A stretch of DNA of 64,000 bases, taken from assembly GCA_016617785.1 (NCBI GenBank), contig JADILM010000003.1, positions 496,001 to 560,000 on the forward strand, in the 5' to 3' direction. The notes beneath the pieces were generated by a model, which did no database searches, was not told where the DNA came from, and saw only the letters and a list, made by a program, of their open reading frames with translations. The DNA is from Sporobolomyces roseus. Taxonomy: Eukaryota; Basidiomycota; Microbotryomycetes; Sporidiobolales; Sporidiobolaceae. This document shows, piece after piece, positions 45,560 to 56,888 of this stretch (position 1 is the stretch's first letter; the number at the start of each line of letters is the position of its first letter). Both the position numbers and the translations under genes were made by a program.

Positions 45560-46276
45560 ACCGAATCTGAATAGGCAGAGGAGGAGCAGGGCGAACTTTA
45601 TATATAGCTTAAATGAATCAAATCAGTACAAGACCGAGGGTGTAGATATCAAGAGATGGACTAGGGGTTAGATCGCGGGTGTAGAAGTCTCGAAAGTGAA
45701 AGAAGAATATCGGTTTCGAATCCGTTTTTCGTTTCCTCGATGACTGTGCGAGATATCGTTCAACCGGACAGTGACGATCGCGATACAGATAGCGAGCAAC
45801 GAGATAGAATGTGAGGGAGAGAAGGAGTTTTTGTTTGCACAACTTTGAAGATCAAGAAAAACAGATAAACAGAGAGAGAGAGAGAGGAAATAGCACAGAG
45901 GGAACACATAGGTGGGGATAGAGATAGAGAAAGTGGGAACGAAAAGATTAAGAGGAGGGAAAAAGATGAGGAACGAAAAAACTAAAGGAACTGATTCACG
46001 AAAACAGAAAAATTGTACTGGGATTTTTGAGATTAGGAAGAAGACGAAAAGAGCAGACGAAGGAGTAGAAGAGGGGAATGCGTAGGAACATAAGAGGGAA
46101 ACGGAATGGGTGAACAAAACAGAGGAAGGAAACGAAAAACTGACTTTGTGGCTATATAACTCTAACGAGAGGAACTGATTAACTTCCTTACTTCCTCCCA
46201 TAGCATGACTGACTTAGAGCTTTACTGCATACTGACTTGTGTGTGTGTGTCGATAAATTTGACGGATTACTTTTTT
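45560..46276. other. Convergent intergenic region, purine-rich on plus strand
   Basis: 717 bp between two converging 3' ends. The plus strand is strongly A/G-rich, with GAGA runs near 45872 and a GT repeat near 46238-46250. A 177-codon minus-strand frame here encodes an improbable Phe/Ser/Leu-rich string and reflects the base bias. I see no gene. Confidence 0.6.
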
Positions 46277-48175
46277 TTACTTTCCATCCCCGTTACTAGT
46301 GTAAAGTACTCCATTCCCACCGTTTCCATTCGCTCCATTCGAAGAAGACGGTGGAGTGACTTTCCAAGCGTCACTTCCTAAACTTCCGTTTCCCAATGCA
46401 CTCGGGGTTGATCGTCCACCTTGAGCTCCAGAGGGAGTAGCACTTCTCGAACCAGTTCCGATAGGGGCGGGAGGAGCTGGTGAACTGGAATCTCGAGTCG
46501 ATCCGAACAAGGCGGATTGGGCGATACTTCCTCCCCCTCCTCCTCCTGCGGAAGATTGGGGAGGGGAAGAAGGATGGGTCGAAGAAGCTTGCCTAGAGTA
46601 GCTTGGTTGTTGTGGGTAAGCTTGTTGAGGAGGGTAAGCTTGTTGGGAAAGAGAATGAGGAGCTTGAGGACCGGGAGGAGGTGCGCCGAAGAGTGGTGCA
46701 TGGTGGAAAGAGGGAGGAGAGAAGGGTGCGAATCCGAAGGTAGCTGAACCGGGAGGGGTGTCACCGACTAATCCAGGATAGTTTCCACCTGGAGGAGAGA
46801 ATGCAGGGTTGGGCATACCGCCGTAAGAGGACGATTGTTGCTGTTGTTGTTGAGGGTTGAGACCGAGTCCTCTTTGATCTTGAGGAGGAGGTTGAGGTGC
46901 ACCATAAGCTCCAGTTGCGACTCCGAATCGAGATCCTCCTTGACCTTGTCCTCCTTGTTGAGCAGCGTTGTTGGGGTAACCCGAAGCTTGAGATCCTCCT
47001 GCTCCAGCAGCAGAAGGGTTCGGTGATCCTTGACCTTGACCGAGATTAGCTGGAGGTGCAGCGTAGGATTGGTATTGAGGAGCAGCGAAGGGAGAAGTGG
47101 TCGAAGTAGAAGCACCTCCTCCTTGTTGAGACGCTGGGTGATGTTGACGAGGTGCGGCGAGAGGAACGGGAGCATAAGCGTACTGAGAAGGAGGAAGAGC
47201 GGCAGTAGCGGGAACGTAAACGACATGCTGTGAAATGATCACGGTCAACACTAGCTCAAGACGATCGAGAGTACACCGCTATCAAACTCACCTGAGTGTA
47301 AGGAGAACCAGCATAAACTCCAGCATGTTGAGCGTGGTAAGGATCAGCGAGGTAGGGTCCTCCCAAAGCTGTAGGTTAACAAGAAAGGCAAACAGTCAGC
47401 TCTATATCGAGTCATTCGCCGATCAAGGTGACGTACGCATAGCGAGAGGAGCGAAAGGCATATAAGGAGGAGGTTTCTGTTGTAAACGAGCTTTCGGATC
47501 TCCCTGAACGGTCCTTCCTCCAGGTCCAGTCAAGTTCGCAGCTTGGAATCCTTTCGGTCCTTGTACCAACTCGTATTCGACTTCTTCCCCCTGTGAAGAG
47601 TAGGAAGCTTGGAAAATCAGCAATATTTCTCAGAGGATTCCGCAACTATCTCACTCACTTCGCCTAGAGATCTGAATCCACCTTTTCCGGAGATTGCACT
47701 GAAGTGACAGAAGACTAGACGAGGGACAGGTGAATCAGTACAAGCCAGAAATCCAGGCAAGGGGAGAGAAACGTACCTTCTTGACCTCCGAGAGCAGCAG
47801 GATCATTATCGACAACGAATCCGAAACCCTTCAAGCTGTCTACTCACGCACACTCGATTGACTGGGTCAGCTCAGATGGAGGATAACAGAACGGTGGGGA
47901 GGCGTACTGAAGAATTTGACTACACCTCTCCTCCTCTGAGGTTCCTGAAGTTGTACGTGAGGTGGAGGACCCGAATGAACTGGAGGTTGCATAATCTGAT
48001 GAGGTTGTAGCCCTCCTACCATTTGAGGTTGTTGTTGATTAGGTTGAGCGTAAGAGTGTGGGGGAACTTGAGATTCAAACTGCTGTTGCTGGGATTGAGC
48101 GAATGGTGAACCGCCTCCTCCTCCTCCTCCTAGGGATAACCGAGATAGGTCCATATCTAATGATGAACCGGCCAT
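46277..48175 (-). CDS. Cold-shock-domain RNA-binding protein with prion-like tail
   Basis: Single-stranded RNA/DNA-binding protein. Start ATG at 48175 (MAGSSLDMDLSRLSLGGG); end TAA 46277-46279. After a Gln/Pro-rich lead of about 80 residues comes one cold-shock domain spread over several exons: RRRGVVKFFNSLKGFGFVVD (RNP1-like KGFGFV), then VFVHFSAISGKGGFRSLGEG (RNP2 VFVHF), then EEVEYELVQGPKGFQAANL. The rest (over 350 residues) is Gln/Pro/Gly/Ser/Tyr-rich low complexity, the kind found in granule-forming RNA-binding proteins. It is probably cytoplasmic, acting in mRNA translation or storage; this role is inferred. Related basidiomycete proteins are known, but I do not assign a name. Confidence 0.85.
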
Positions 48176-49056
48176 GATTGCTTTCTGTGTTCAAAAGGGG
48201 CGCGACTCTTGAAGTTGAGAGTGTCTGAGGACAAGAGAATTTGATCGAGAAGAGAGGAGAAGAGAGGAGGGAAGAGGGGAGTTTTCCGGCTATGGGCTGG
48301 ATGAGGTCGAGCTATTGGATGAAGCGTACTGCTACACTAGAGCGGGTAGTAGGATAAAATGCTCGGATGGCTCGAGTCGATTGATGAAGAAGGAGAGGAG
48401 AGGAGAGTCGATGAGGTCGGTCCAAGATCGGAGTAGAAGGTGGCTAGAGGGAGTATGTCGAGGGGTTTACCGCTTTATGGCCTGCACTGATGAACTGCTG
48501 GATACTGCTACTGAAGGTGAGAGGAAGAGTGAGGATCCAGTCTTAGAAATCGACCGCCTACGTCGTGCGCTGCGCATCGAATCTTCTTTCTTTTTCGCAA
48601 AAACTGGTATTGAACCCTACTTGCTGCACTTAGCGCAGATAGAGAGAACGGCGACCTCTCTCTAAATCGACCACTGGAAAAATGCGCTCGAACCTGCGAT
48701 CTTCCAGACTCCTCCTTCGCACCGACCCTAACTGTTCCTCGAACAACGTCGACATCGACTCGCTCGCAGCTGTGACGAGAAGGGAGGGAGGAAAAGAAAA
48801 CTCTGTTCTCCGAGAAGAAGAATGTCCGAAGAAGTTTTCGAGCAGAGACATCGTGGAGAAGCGACTTTCCATTAACGCTGTGTGATCGAGCACGTGTAGG
48901 GAGACGTCAAGGGTGTTTCTGACGACGCCTTGAAGGGGAGGAACGTCGGAGAAGCGCGACAGGATGGAGGTTGCCGAACGTAAAGTTTGAAAATTGATTG
49001 AGGAAGGAAAAGGTACAACAACAAGCTCAAGCATAACTTCGCTCAAACTTCGACAC
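48176..49056. other. Intergenic region, no gene recognised
   Basis: 881 bp between the cold-shock gene start and the 3' end of the reductase-like gene. Short frames on both strands (for example 48682-48885 plus, 48630-49067 minus) show no family motif and no splice structure. Presumed promoter and 3' UTR. Confidence 0.45.
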
Positions 49057-50202
49057 CTAGTACACACCAGGAATGACTACCCACTTCGCTCCCTTCTCTT
49101 GCCATTCCTTCTCAAACGTCTTCTCATACCATTCATGACCCGCCCTAGCTCTCGGTAACATGACCCCAATCTCTTGCCACAAGAACAGTGCGGGAGGTTG
49201 TAACCACCATCCTTTGAGCGGTACGAGGGGAGAATAGATCGATTTGAGGGAGGAAGTGAACTGGAAAGGAGTCGGAGGGAAGGGAGATGAGGAGAGGGAG
49301 AGGGTACAGAGGAGGAATCCTAACCACTCGAACCACTCTGAGGAATAGGAAGGGTGACTGATGTATCGATACAAGCCACGTTGAGGGATAGAGTAACGGT
49401 GTTTAGGGTCTTGAGAGGAGGTCGAAGGTTTGTCCTTCTTCTGTTTCTTCAACTTGTCTCGTTTCAAATCGTACAGTATTTGGTCATGGTAGATATTCGA
49501 CCATAGCCCGACGATCCAGGCGATTGCTCCGACCCCAAAGAGTGCTTGATAGTATAATCCATCTCTCAATCCAAACCCGTCTCCCTTGCAGGATTGAGGA
49601 GTGCATCCACCTCCGATCCACATGCCCATCGTCGATCCGTTCATGACGTTGAAAACAATCGCCGAAATCGGTACGAGTATATTCATTCTAGCTCTCGATG
49701 GATTGACGAAAGTTGAAATGATTGAACGATTCAAATAGTGGACGAGGAAGAAGAGGACGAGGATTTGTCGAGCTAGGGGAAGAGAGCGGATGTAGTCGAA
49801 GTAGTAAGATGGTGAGGATGAGATCGTGATAGAGGGGTATTGGCCGAGAGGGAGGGAGAGGAAGAATGCGATAGGTGAAACGATTTCCATCAACAACCAT
49901 CCGACGGATCCATTCACGGTGAACCTCGATGAGCCAAACCTTCCGAATGGTGCATCTATATCATCTAGCACGTTAAGCGTGGTTCGAACAGGTAGGAGAG
50001 GGAGAGAAAGGGGCACTCAACTGATGAAGAAAGAAAATGGACCCCCGATCAGGAAGAACAGAACGAAGCACTTCTGTAATGATGCGTAGGTTCCAACTGT
50101 TGTCTTCCCTGATAGCCCAAGCCAGAGTTCGGCTAGATAGTGTCGAAGCATTCGAAGTTGAGAGGATGAGAGAGAGAGAGAAACTTTCTCCAAGTTCTTC
50201 AT
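49057..50202 (-). CDS. Steroid 5-alpha-reductase family membrane enzyme
   Basis: NADPH-dependent reductase family (SRD5A). Two exons (50202-50022, 49955-49057) give 359 residues, somewhat longer than the human forms. Several hydrophobic segments: CFVLFFLIGGPFSFFI, LLMEIVSPIAFFLSLPLG, ILVLFFLVHYLNRSIIS, GLYYQALFGVGAIAWIVG. The intron joins to give NAPFGRFGSS, the A-P-Y/F-G-R-F/Y hallmark near the start of the fold. The C-terminal signature is IPQRGLYRYISHPSYSSEWF followed by EWLGF and HEWYEKTFEKEW. Fungal members may act on sterols, polyprenols or fatty-acyl substrates; the substrate is unknown here. The exon 1 donor is A-GTTGAG. Start ATG 50202 is 24 bp from the opposite start codon; ATG 50151 is an alternative. 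Confidence 0.85.
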
Positions 50203-50226
50203 CAACCACTTGACTCTCAAAACACT

Positions 50227-51205
50227 ATGTGAGTGCACAGAGCTATAGAGAAGAATGAGAACTGACTATTGAGCGTACAGGCCCAACAATCGAGTCAAGA
50301 CTTCGAGTGCGCTTCAAGGCAAGAAAGGTAAAGTTGGAGGGAAACAAATTCACCCCAATTCAAGGCGGGCGAAACAGTTACAGCGAGTAGAGTTGAGATC
50401 CAAGAAATTAGAAGTTCAAGGACGAGTTCAACGTTCCCTCGAAGTTCAACGAGGTGAGATTCTCCCTCCCTCCCTCCTTCCTCTCTCTCCTTTCTCATCT
50501 CTCATTCAACTTTCCCTCCTAACCCTCTTATTCTCTCGACTCGCTCGTAATATAGTGGATAGACATTTATATTTCGTTCATGCTTTACCGGAAGATGCGA
50601 CTTCAATCAGTTTACCAGATTTACATCAAATCTTGACGGATTATATCAATAGAAATGAGTCCGAGCTTGTCGAATTAGCCGCTGAACGTGCGGCGAGGAC
50701 TTGGAGGAAGACGGAAGGAAAGGGGAAGAGGGAGACGGAATTGGAGAAATTGAAAGAAGACGAAGAGAGTCAATATAAAGTTGGATTCGGTACGTTTCCG
50801 TTCGTTGCGAATCCAGTCTGACGAATTGACGAACCGACTAGTTTGGCGATGCGGAGCGTACAGTTCTTCCTGATTTGACGCTGCCGGAAAACGTGGTCTT
50901 GTGCAGACAATGGATTCGACCTGCACCTGCGAAAAAGACTCAAAATGCGAAAGGAGGTGATCCTTCTTTCCTTGGACGGTACGTACTTCCTTCTCTCTTC
51001 TCTCCTCGATCGACGAATGCTGACGCCGTTTCGAATGACCGCTCTTTTTTTCAGAATCCGACTGATCCGAATTTACTCTGAAGATAAGAACACGGTCAAG
51101 GTAGAGCGAGAAGGCGCTCGAGAAGACTGGGGAGTTGGTGAAGGGGAAGTCGAGATGGGAAGTGGAAGTGATGGTGAAGTAGAAGGAGATGTTGTTCAGG
51201 AGTAG
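50227..51205 (+). CDS. TMA16: Translation machinery-associated protein Tma16
   Basis: Nuclear/ribosome-associated factor on late 60S pre-ribosomes. Exons 50227-50228 (the bases AT only), 50281-50453, 50556-50789, 50864-50978 and 51055-51205 sum to 675 nt, 224 residues. The initiator ATG is split: AT, a 52-nt GTGAGT...ACAG intron, then G-CCC, giving MPNNRVKTSS. Motifs: GGKQIHPNSRRAKQLQRVEL (the family HPNSRKA signature), HLYFVHALPEDATSISLPDL, LTDYINRNESELVELAAER, ESQYKVGF and LPDLTLPENVVLCRQWI. The C-terminus is acidic. No other ATG in frame precedes the signature, which supports the split start. Head-to-head with the reductase-like gene. Confidence 0.88.
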
Positions 51206-51431
51206 ACTCTTTAGATTTCGCTTGTTTCTCGTTCGTTTCTCTCCTTTGTTGCCACTTGTTGCAAAACCACCACACTCGCATTCGTTATCTCTCGAGACTG
51301 GGCTAGACGGAGAATGTAAAGCGAACGACAAGATTGCAGAAACGAAGAAACAAGCTGAGAAAAGGGGGAAACAACAGATTCACAGAAAGAGTATTCACAG
51401 ATGCGTTCAATCAAGCGACGTCTCCTCTTGC

Positions 51432-52768
51432 TTACTCGTCATCCTTCTTACGGAGCCAATCTTCAAATGAGAGGAGAGCAGGGTGTTCACTCTTAACTTG
51501 AGCGATTGAAGCCGAGTAACCTGCGAAACAAAGAATTCGACGATCAATTCAAGCACGAAAGCAGCACAGATGGTCGAGACCGATGAACTCACCTTTGTTG
51601 TGGAAGAAATAGAACATCATCCTCATATCATAAGCTTGAATCGTCACATCAAGAAACCATCATCAGCTCATCCCTATCGGATGCTCTCTAGGAAGACGAC
51701 TCACGCAATGCGAACAACGCGATCCCCGGAACATAAGCCTTCCAGACACCCCAATTCGATTTCCCTTCGACACGAGCATAAGCTTCCCTCGCTTGATCCA
51801 TCGAAATCTCGTCTCCCGCCAATTGGATCGCACGTCCTTCGAATTTGTCTTGATTGAGTAAAGCTTGAGCTGCGAAATGACCAATGTCGTCGCAAGCTAC
51901 CATTTGAAGCTTCTTGCCTTTCAAAGCGGCATCGAATAGTCCCAAACCCTTGAAAGTGAGAAGTCGAGATCAGCTCTTTTGCGTTGTGCGATGGGAGACA
52001 GTGTGCTCACCATCATCTCACCAAATCCAGATTGTCGAGGGAGATTGTCATAAAAAGCTACTGGCCTCAAGATACACCATTTGATACCTTTTCGTTCTTG
52101 GTCCTCATTAGTTCACATTCTTCAACCCGTCTCGAGCGGGAAATGGACTCACCTGAATCCTTCAATGATTCTTCAATCCTCGCCTTTGATTCGAAATGAG
52201 GAATCCCACAACTCGGAGAAGCGTCCGAAACAGACGTGAAAACCAAGTAGGGTAGAGAAGTTGCGGTTGCGGCGGAAATGAAATTGCGTCCTTGTTCTTC
52301 TTCGACTGGTTCACCTTTGCCTGGAATCGCAGTGACTGTTTCATAGGGAGAGATCGAGGGTCAGTCGAGAGCTTCTCGAAGAGACTACGATCCTGACGAT
52401 TTTTCGGGGTCAACGTCGTCCCATTTCGTCTCCAAACATAGCTTCACTTCCCCACAGACTCTCCAGTAGTCTATTCAACGTCCCGCGACACACGGAAACC
52501 AGGGCGAGAGGTATGACGAATCGCTCAACTTGCCGAGAAACGCTACATCTTTCCCCTCGAGACTAGCCTTCAAAGAAGGGATACTAGTGAGACTTCCTTC
52601 CACGAGCTTGACTCCATACTTGCTCTTGATCTTTTGAGCGGTGTCGGAGTCTGGGTTGCGAGTGAGGCAAGTGATGGATGAAGCAGGGTGATTGAGGGCG
52701 ATCAAGGACTTGAGAACTGCTCCTCCTTGTTTGCCGGTTCCTCCGACGATTAAGATTTCTTGTGGCAT
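51432..52768 (-). CDS. NmrA-like NAD(P)-binding protein
   Basis: Atypical short-chain dehydrogenase of the NmrA/HSCARG family, whose members sense NADP(H) state or regulate transcription rather than catalyse. Start ATG at 52768 (MPQEILIVGGTGKQGGAVLK), which holds the Rossmann G-x-x-G-x-x-G motif; end TAA 51432-51434. Further segments: SSITCLTRNPDSDTAQKI, GVKLVEGSLTS, LPYLVFTSVSDASPSCG, GIKWCILRPVAFYDNLP, LQMVACDDIGHFAAQALL, and the C-terminal YFFHNKGYSASIAQVKSEHP. The Tyr-x-x-x-Lys dyad of true SDRs is not evident, as expected for this family. Several short introns; exons not summed. Confidence 0.87.
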
Positions 52769-53193
52769 ACTTCGAGTGGTGTGTGAGCGGTTGAAGAGTG
52801 AGAGGAAAGAGAGAGAGAGAGAGGGCTTCGGATCAAACGGTGGAGCTCTCGAGCACCCTCAGACGTCTGATCTGAGTAAGCAATCTAGCTCGCTATCGTT
52901 AGATCAGAGTGCCTTGCCTATCAGTTGATTTTTAGAGATCGATCCGAAGATTGCGAAATTTGCGAAATTTACGAAACTCAGAAAGTTGCCGCGACCTCGA
53001 CTCCATCCCTCCTCTTCCTCTCCAAGTAGTCCGACCGTATCGCAAGTTATCCTCGACAACCCGCCTAGGCAGCAGTATCTAGGAAGCTCGCCCTCAACTG
53101 CTCGTCATTTTCTCATCATCTCGCCTCGTTCCCCTCTTCCTCCTCTCTCTATTTCGACCCAGCTAGAATAAGACTAGTCCAACCTCAAACAAA
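52769..53193. other. Divergent promoter region NmrA-like / EFR3
   Basis: 425 bp between opposite start codons. It contains a GAGA run near 52811-52822 and a pyrimidine-rich stretch before EFR3. Nothing else is recognised. Confidence 0.5.
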
Positions 53194-56100
53194 ATGGGAT
53201 TGATTCCTCGTTCAAATCACCTGTCCCTCATCAAAGATTGTTATCCTCCTGCACCTTCCTCTTCAGCTCCAACTTCCGAAATCCCTTCTCCCGTCTCAAA
53301 CGCACTAGGCAAACTCTCTTTCTACGCCGTGAACCGACCCAAGAAACTACCAAAAGTATTAAACGTACTCCTTGAACGAGCGACAAAGGACAAGCATTCG
53401 AGTGGAACGAAGGCTCGTCAAGATCTTGGAGTGACTCTAGACATTATCAGAGGCTTGGTCGTTGAATGTGGAGAGAATGGGAAAGATGGGGCAGGTGAAT
53501 TGATCAAGGCTGTAGCGGAAGAAGCGTTGAAAGCGGCAGAAATGGGACTCAGTGGGGAAGGAGGCGTCAAAGGAAAGAAGAGAGATCCAGAGATGGAAGC
53601 TAAAGGTGCATCCCTAGTAAGCATTGATCCGCTCCTCGGCATTACTTCACGTTGGGCTGAGGGGAGCATTCATTGTTACAGTTCGCAACAATCGCTACTC
53701 TCCTTTCTCCTCCATTCTTCGGGTTACAAGAAGGATTCGGAAAGCAGTACCTCCGATGTCTCTCGCTAGTATCAGATCTAGCTCAACTCAAAGGTCCTGA
53801 AGCAGAACAGTGAGTCGCAATTGAGCTAGAAATATCAGAAGAGAAACTGATGATATGTGTTTCGCTCCAGCTCCCGCTACGTCGCCCTTCAAGCACTTCA
53901 AGCTGCTGCTAGATCCGATATCCTGTACCAGACTGCAGGAGACTTTGAACTTCAAGCAGAATATCTCGCATCGGCTCTCGTTGCGAATTGTTATCACACA
54001 CCAGTTCATGATCTCCGAACACTGTACGCTCACATTGACCTGCTCGACTCCTCAAAGCCTGATCTGACATATCTTCCATCCATCAGATTCAACACGACCG
54101 ACGCAGAAAGCGGTATTTCTCGACTTGCCAATTCTCTCCCATCTCGCAAACCACCCACAATCTCCGCTCCCTCTTCGCCTCCCTCGCAGCACGATCTCGC
54201 CTCGATCGCAGTCCCCACTCTTCGATCTCTCGCTCGACTGTCCGATTCCTCCCAGCTCCTCTCCCTCCACAATGCCATCTCTACATTCTTGAACCGACAT
54301 CGAGGAGGAGAACTTTGGCACGGCAACTCTCAATCTTTCGTTGAATGGCTCGCTTCCTCCCTGCTCTCCGCCTCAGCCCCTTCGTATCGACCAGGAGTAC
54401 TAGGATGGTGGGTCGACCAAGTTGGAGAGATTTACGATGCAGAACCTCAACATAAATCGGTCACTCTCCTCTACGTTCTCGCGAGTCTGTTACGAGGCAA
54501 GACGAACTTGCATGGAATGGGAGTAGGAGGAGTGCTCAACACATTGGGCGAATTATTGATTCGAAGGGCGAGGGTATCGAATCGAATCAAACCTCCTCCA
54601 TCGCCTACGAAACCTGTCAACGGAACTCAACCCGCTCCTCCTACCGACTCGGCGTTTGCGACAGATCAACACCATGTCGATTACCCTCAAGATCGAGATT
54701 TACTCACTCGACCTATCCTTTCAACCATCTCAGCACTCTCTAGCAAGATTTACTACGCAGATCAACTCGATAACTTGATTTCAGATCTCATTGATTTGTT
54801 GAAAGGCTTGAGGTTGGAAGAAGGAGGAGGATCGAACAAGGAGGAGAAAGTTTTGGCAGCTACGAAATTAGTCGTCGCTATGAGATTGCTCTTGGAGGAG
54901 GCTCATAGAGGGCATGGGAGGATCGAGGGAGGAGAGAAGAAGGTGGGATCAAGGGAGAGAAGTCGGAGTCGACCGAGGGAAAAGGAGGTTTCGGAGGCGA
55001 CAGTCAGAAATGGATTCAGCAACGAGAAGGAGGGAACGAAACTCGAGGACGAATCACTGTCGACAAGACCTTACCTTCCTCCTCCAGTAGGATCGGGCGA
55101 GACGCTGAAGACGAATGGACTCGTACTCGGTCAGAGGAAATCGATCGAGAATGGAACGAGAACGGAGGAAGACTTTACGATTCGAGGCAAGAAGGAGAGC
55201 GTCGAAAGACCATCGATCATCGTCGACGACGGTGCGAGACTCGGACAACCGCCTACTCACGCATCACCAGTCGGCAACCGAAATCGAGTCTCACCTCGAA
55301 CTTTCGAGAAATCTCTCTTCCTCCTCACCGTTGGCGATTCGACCCTTCGAGCAGAATACGTTCGAGCGACGATCGTCTACCTCGAGAAGGAGCTCGATGT
55401 GAAAGGACTTGAATCGACCACAACTTTACCACCCGATTTAGCCTACTTCTGGAAATCACTTCACTCGAATTGCTACACTCTCGCAACCGCTCCCTCCCTT
55501 TCTGCCACTCATCAAACACCGCCCGCTACCGCCAACTCAGCCGATCTCACCTCTCCTCTGACCCGAGTGCGTTCTCAACGATCCCTACGAGGTCTCTCCC
55601 TAGATTCGACCATTACCCGTCCTACGATCAACACGAACAACCTCTCTCCTCCCTCAGGTCCTGCATCTCCTTTCGACTACTCTTCGATCCTGCACCTTCT
55701 CCAAGCTGTACACCGTCTGAACTCGGCAACCGCTTTACTCGAAGGTGTTCCGATGTTGATTACGCTCGATCGACAAGCGGCGGAATGGGAGACTGGCTCG
55801 AATGGGAGAGAACGGAGCGCAGAAAGAGCTCAAGCTACGAGGGAAGTCGCGGCTGCCACGATTACTCAAATTGGAAGGACTTGGAGAAATAACGAAGTTG
55901 AACAAATCGGTCGAGAGGTGAGTACTGTTTTTCTCTCAGCCCTCCCAATGTGTTTCGAAGCTGACTCTCAATGATTGTCGAAGGCTCTCGAATCGATGAC
56001 ACCCTCAGTTATCCCTCCTTTCGACTCTCCTCATCACGGTCAAACTTCTTTCGCCAATCGAGCAACTGCAGCTCCCGCCGCTGTCAACTCTCAAATGATC

Positions 56101-56722
56101 GTCGACGCTCTCGCGTTCTCTGATTTGCTACAGTCGGCTACTGGACTCGATCGCACGAGTCTCGCTTCGTTACTCGGAGCGAATTGGACTCCTGAACTAG
56201 CTTCTCGAGTGCGATGTGAGTCGATCACTTTGTCCTCTCTTGAATGTCCTTTATTGACGACAGTGACCCTTCACAGCCTCATCTTTTGTCTCTCCGTACG
56301 TCAACGGAGGCGCGAGCGTTACTTCCCGTTCAGTCTTGCAACTACCGCTCGGAAGCAGTGTTCGAATCCCTTCGAATGCCTCGACTCACAACAGCACTTC
56401 ACCCCCATCTCGAGGTCCCGGATCGCTCAACACTCCATCTCTCGCGGATCTACAGTCATCACTCGGCGGTGGAGGTGGAAATGGAAACGGAGGTTCACCT
56501 TCAGTCGGATCTCGAAGTGCGAGGCAATCTCAAACACCGTCTCTTGTCAGTGGGAACGGAGGTTCAGTGGGAGGTTCGAGAGTGTCGAGTATGTACACGG
56601 GGATGTCAGAGTCGAGTCCATCAAAGAGGAGGACGAACAAGATGTCGGCAGAAACGTTATTGGCATCTGTCGGAAGAAGAGGGAGAGTAGGAACGAATTC
56701 TTCAATGTCTAGTCAACTATAA
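53194..56722 (+). CDS. EFR3: Efr3, plasma-membrane anchor of the PI4-kinase complex
   Basis: Peripheral plasma-membrane protein that recruits Stt4 PI 4-kinase through Ypp1/TTC7. Start ATG 53194 (MGLIPRSNHLSLIKDCYPP); a Cys near residue 16 fits the palmitoylation site of the family. The family N-terminal block follows: LGKLSFYAVNRPKKLPKVLN, then ARQDLGVTLDIIRGLVVECG, FGKQYLRCLSLVSDLAQL and RYVALQALQAAARSDILYQT. A long helical-repeat region (ARM/HEAT-like) continues in one exon to about 55920. After an intron comes ALESMTPSVIPPFDSPHHGQ and a Ser/Gly-rich C-terminal tail ending at TAA 56720-56722. The middle carries Arg/Glu-rich disordered loops (around 54940-55260). Confidence 0.9.
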
Positions 56723-56888
56723 TTTCCCTTCATTTTGCAGTCACAGTAGTATCATCTGTTCTTGAGTCAGTTTTTGCAGTGTGGAAAAGTAAGTAATCAC
56801 TCTGAACTCTCTTGGTTGCGACGAGTTGCGGACAAATTCGCACCTTTTCTCTCTTCCTTCAACTTCATCTCTTCCCGGCGACTTTTCG

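Noticed and set aside
45618..46201. A 177-codon minus-strand frame rich in Phe, Leu and Ser, membrane-like
   Set aside because: It reflects a pyrimidine-rich strand between two convergent genes; no conserved motif or credible start.
48560..48640. tRNA-like bases (a GGTTCAA-like B-box on the minus strand)
   Set aside because: The T-stem does not pair and no acceptor stem or anticodon arm can be drawn.
48630..49067. A 145-codon minus-strand frame next to the reductase-like gene
   Set aside because: No recognisable motif; it overlaps the 3' end of the real gene in another frame.
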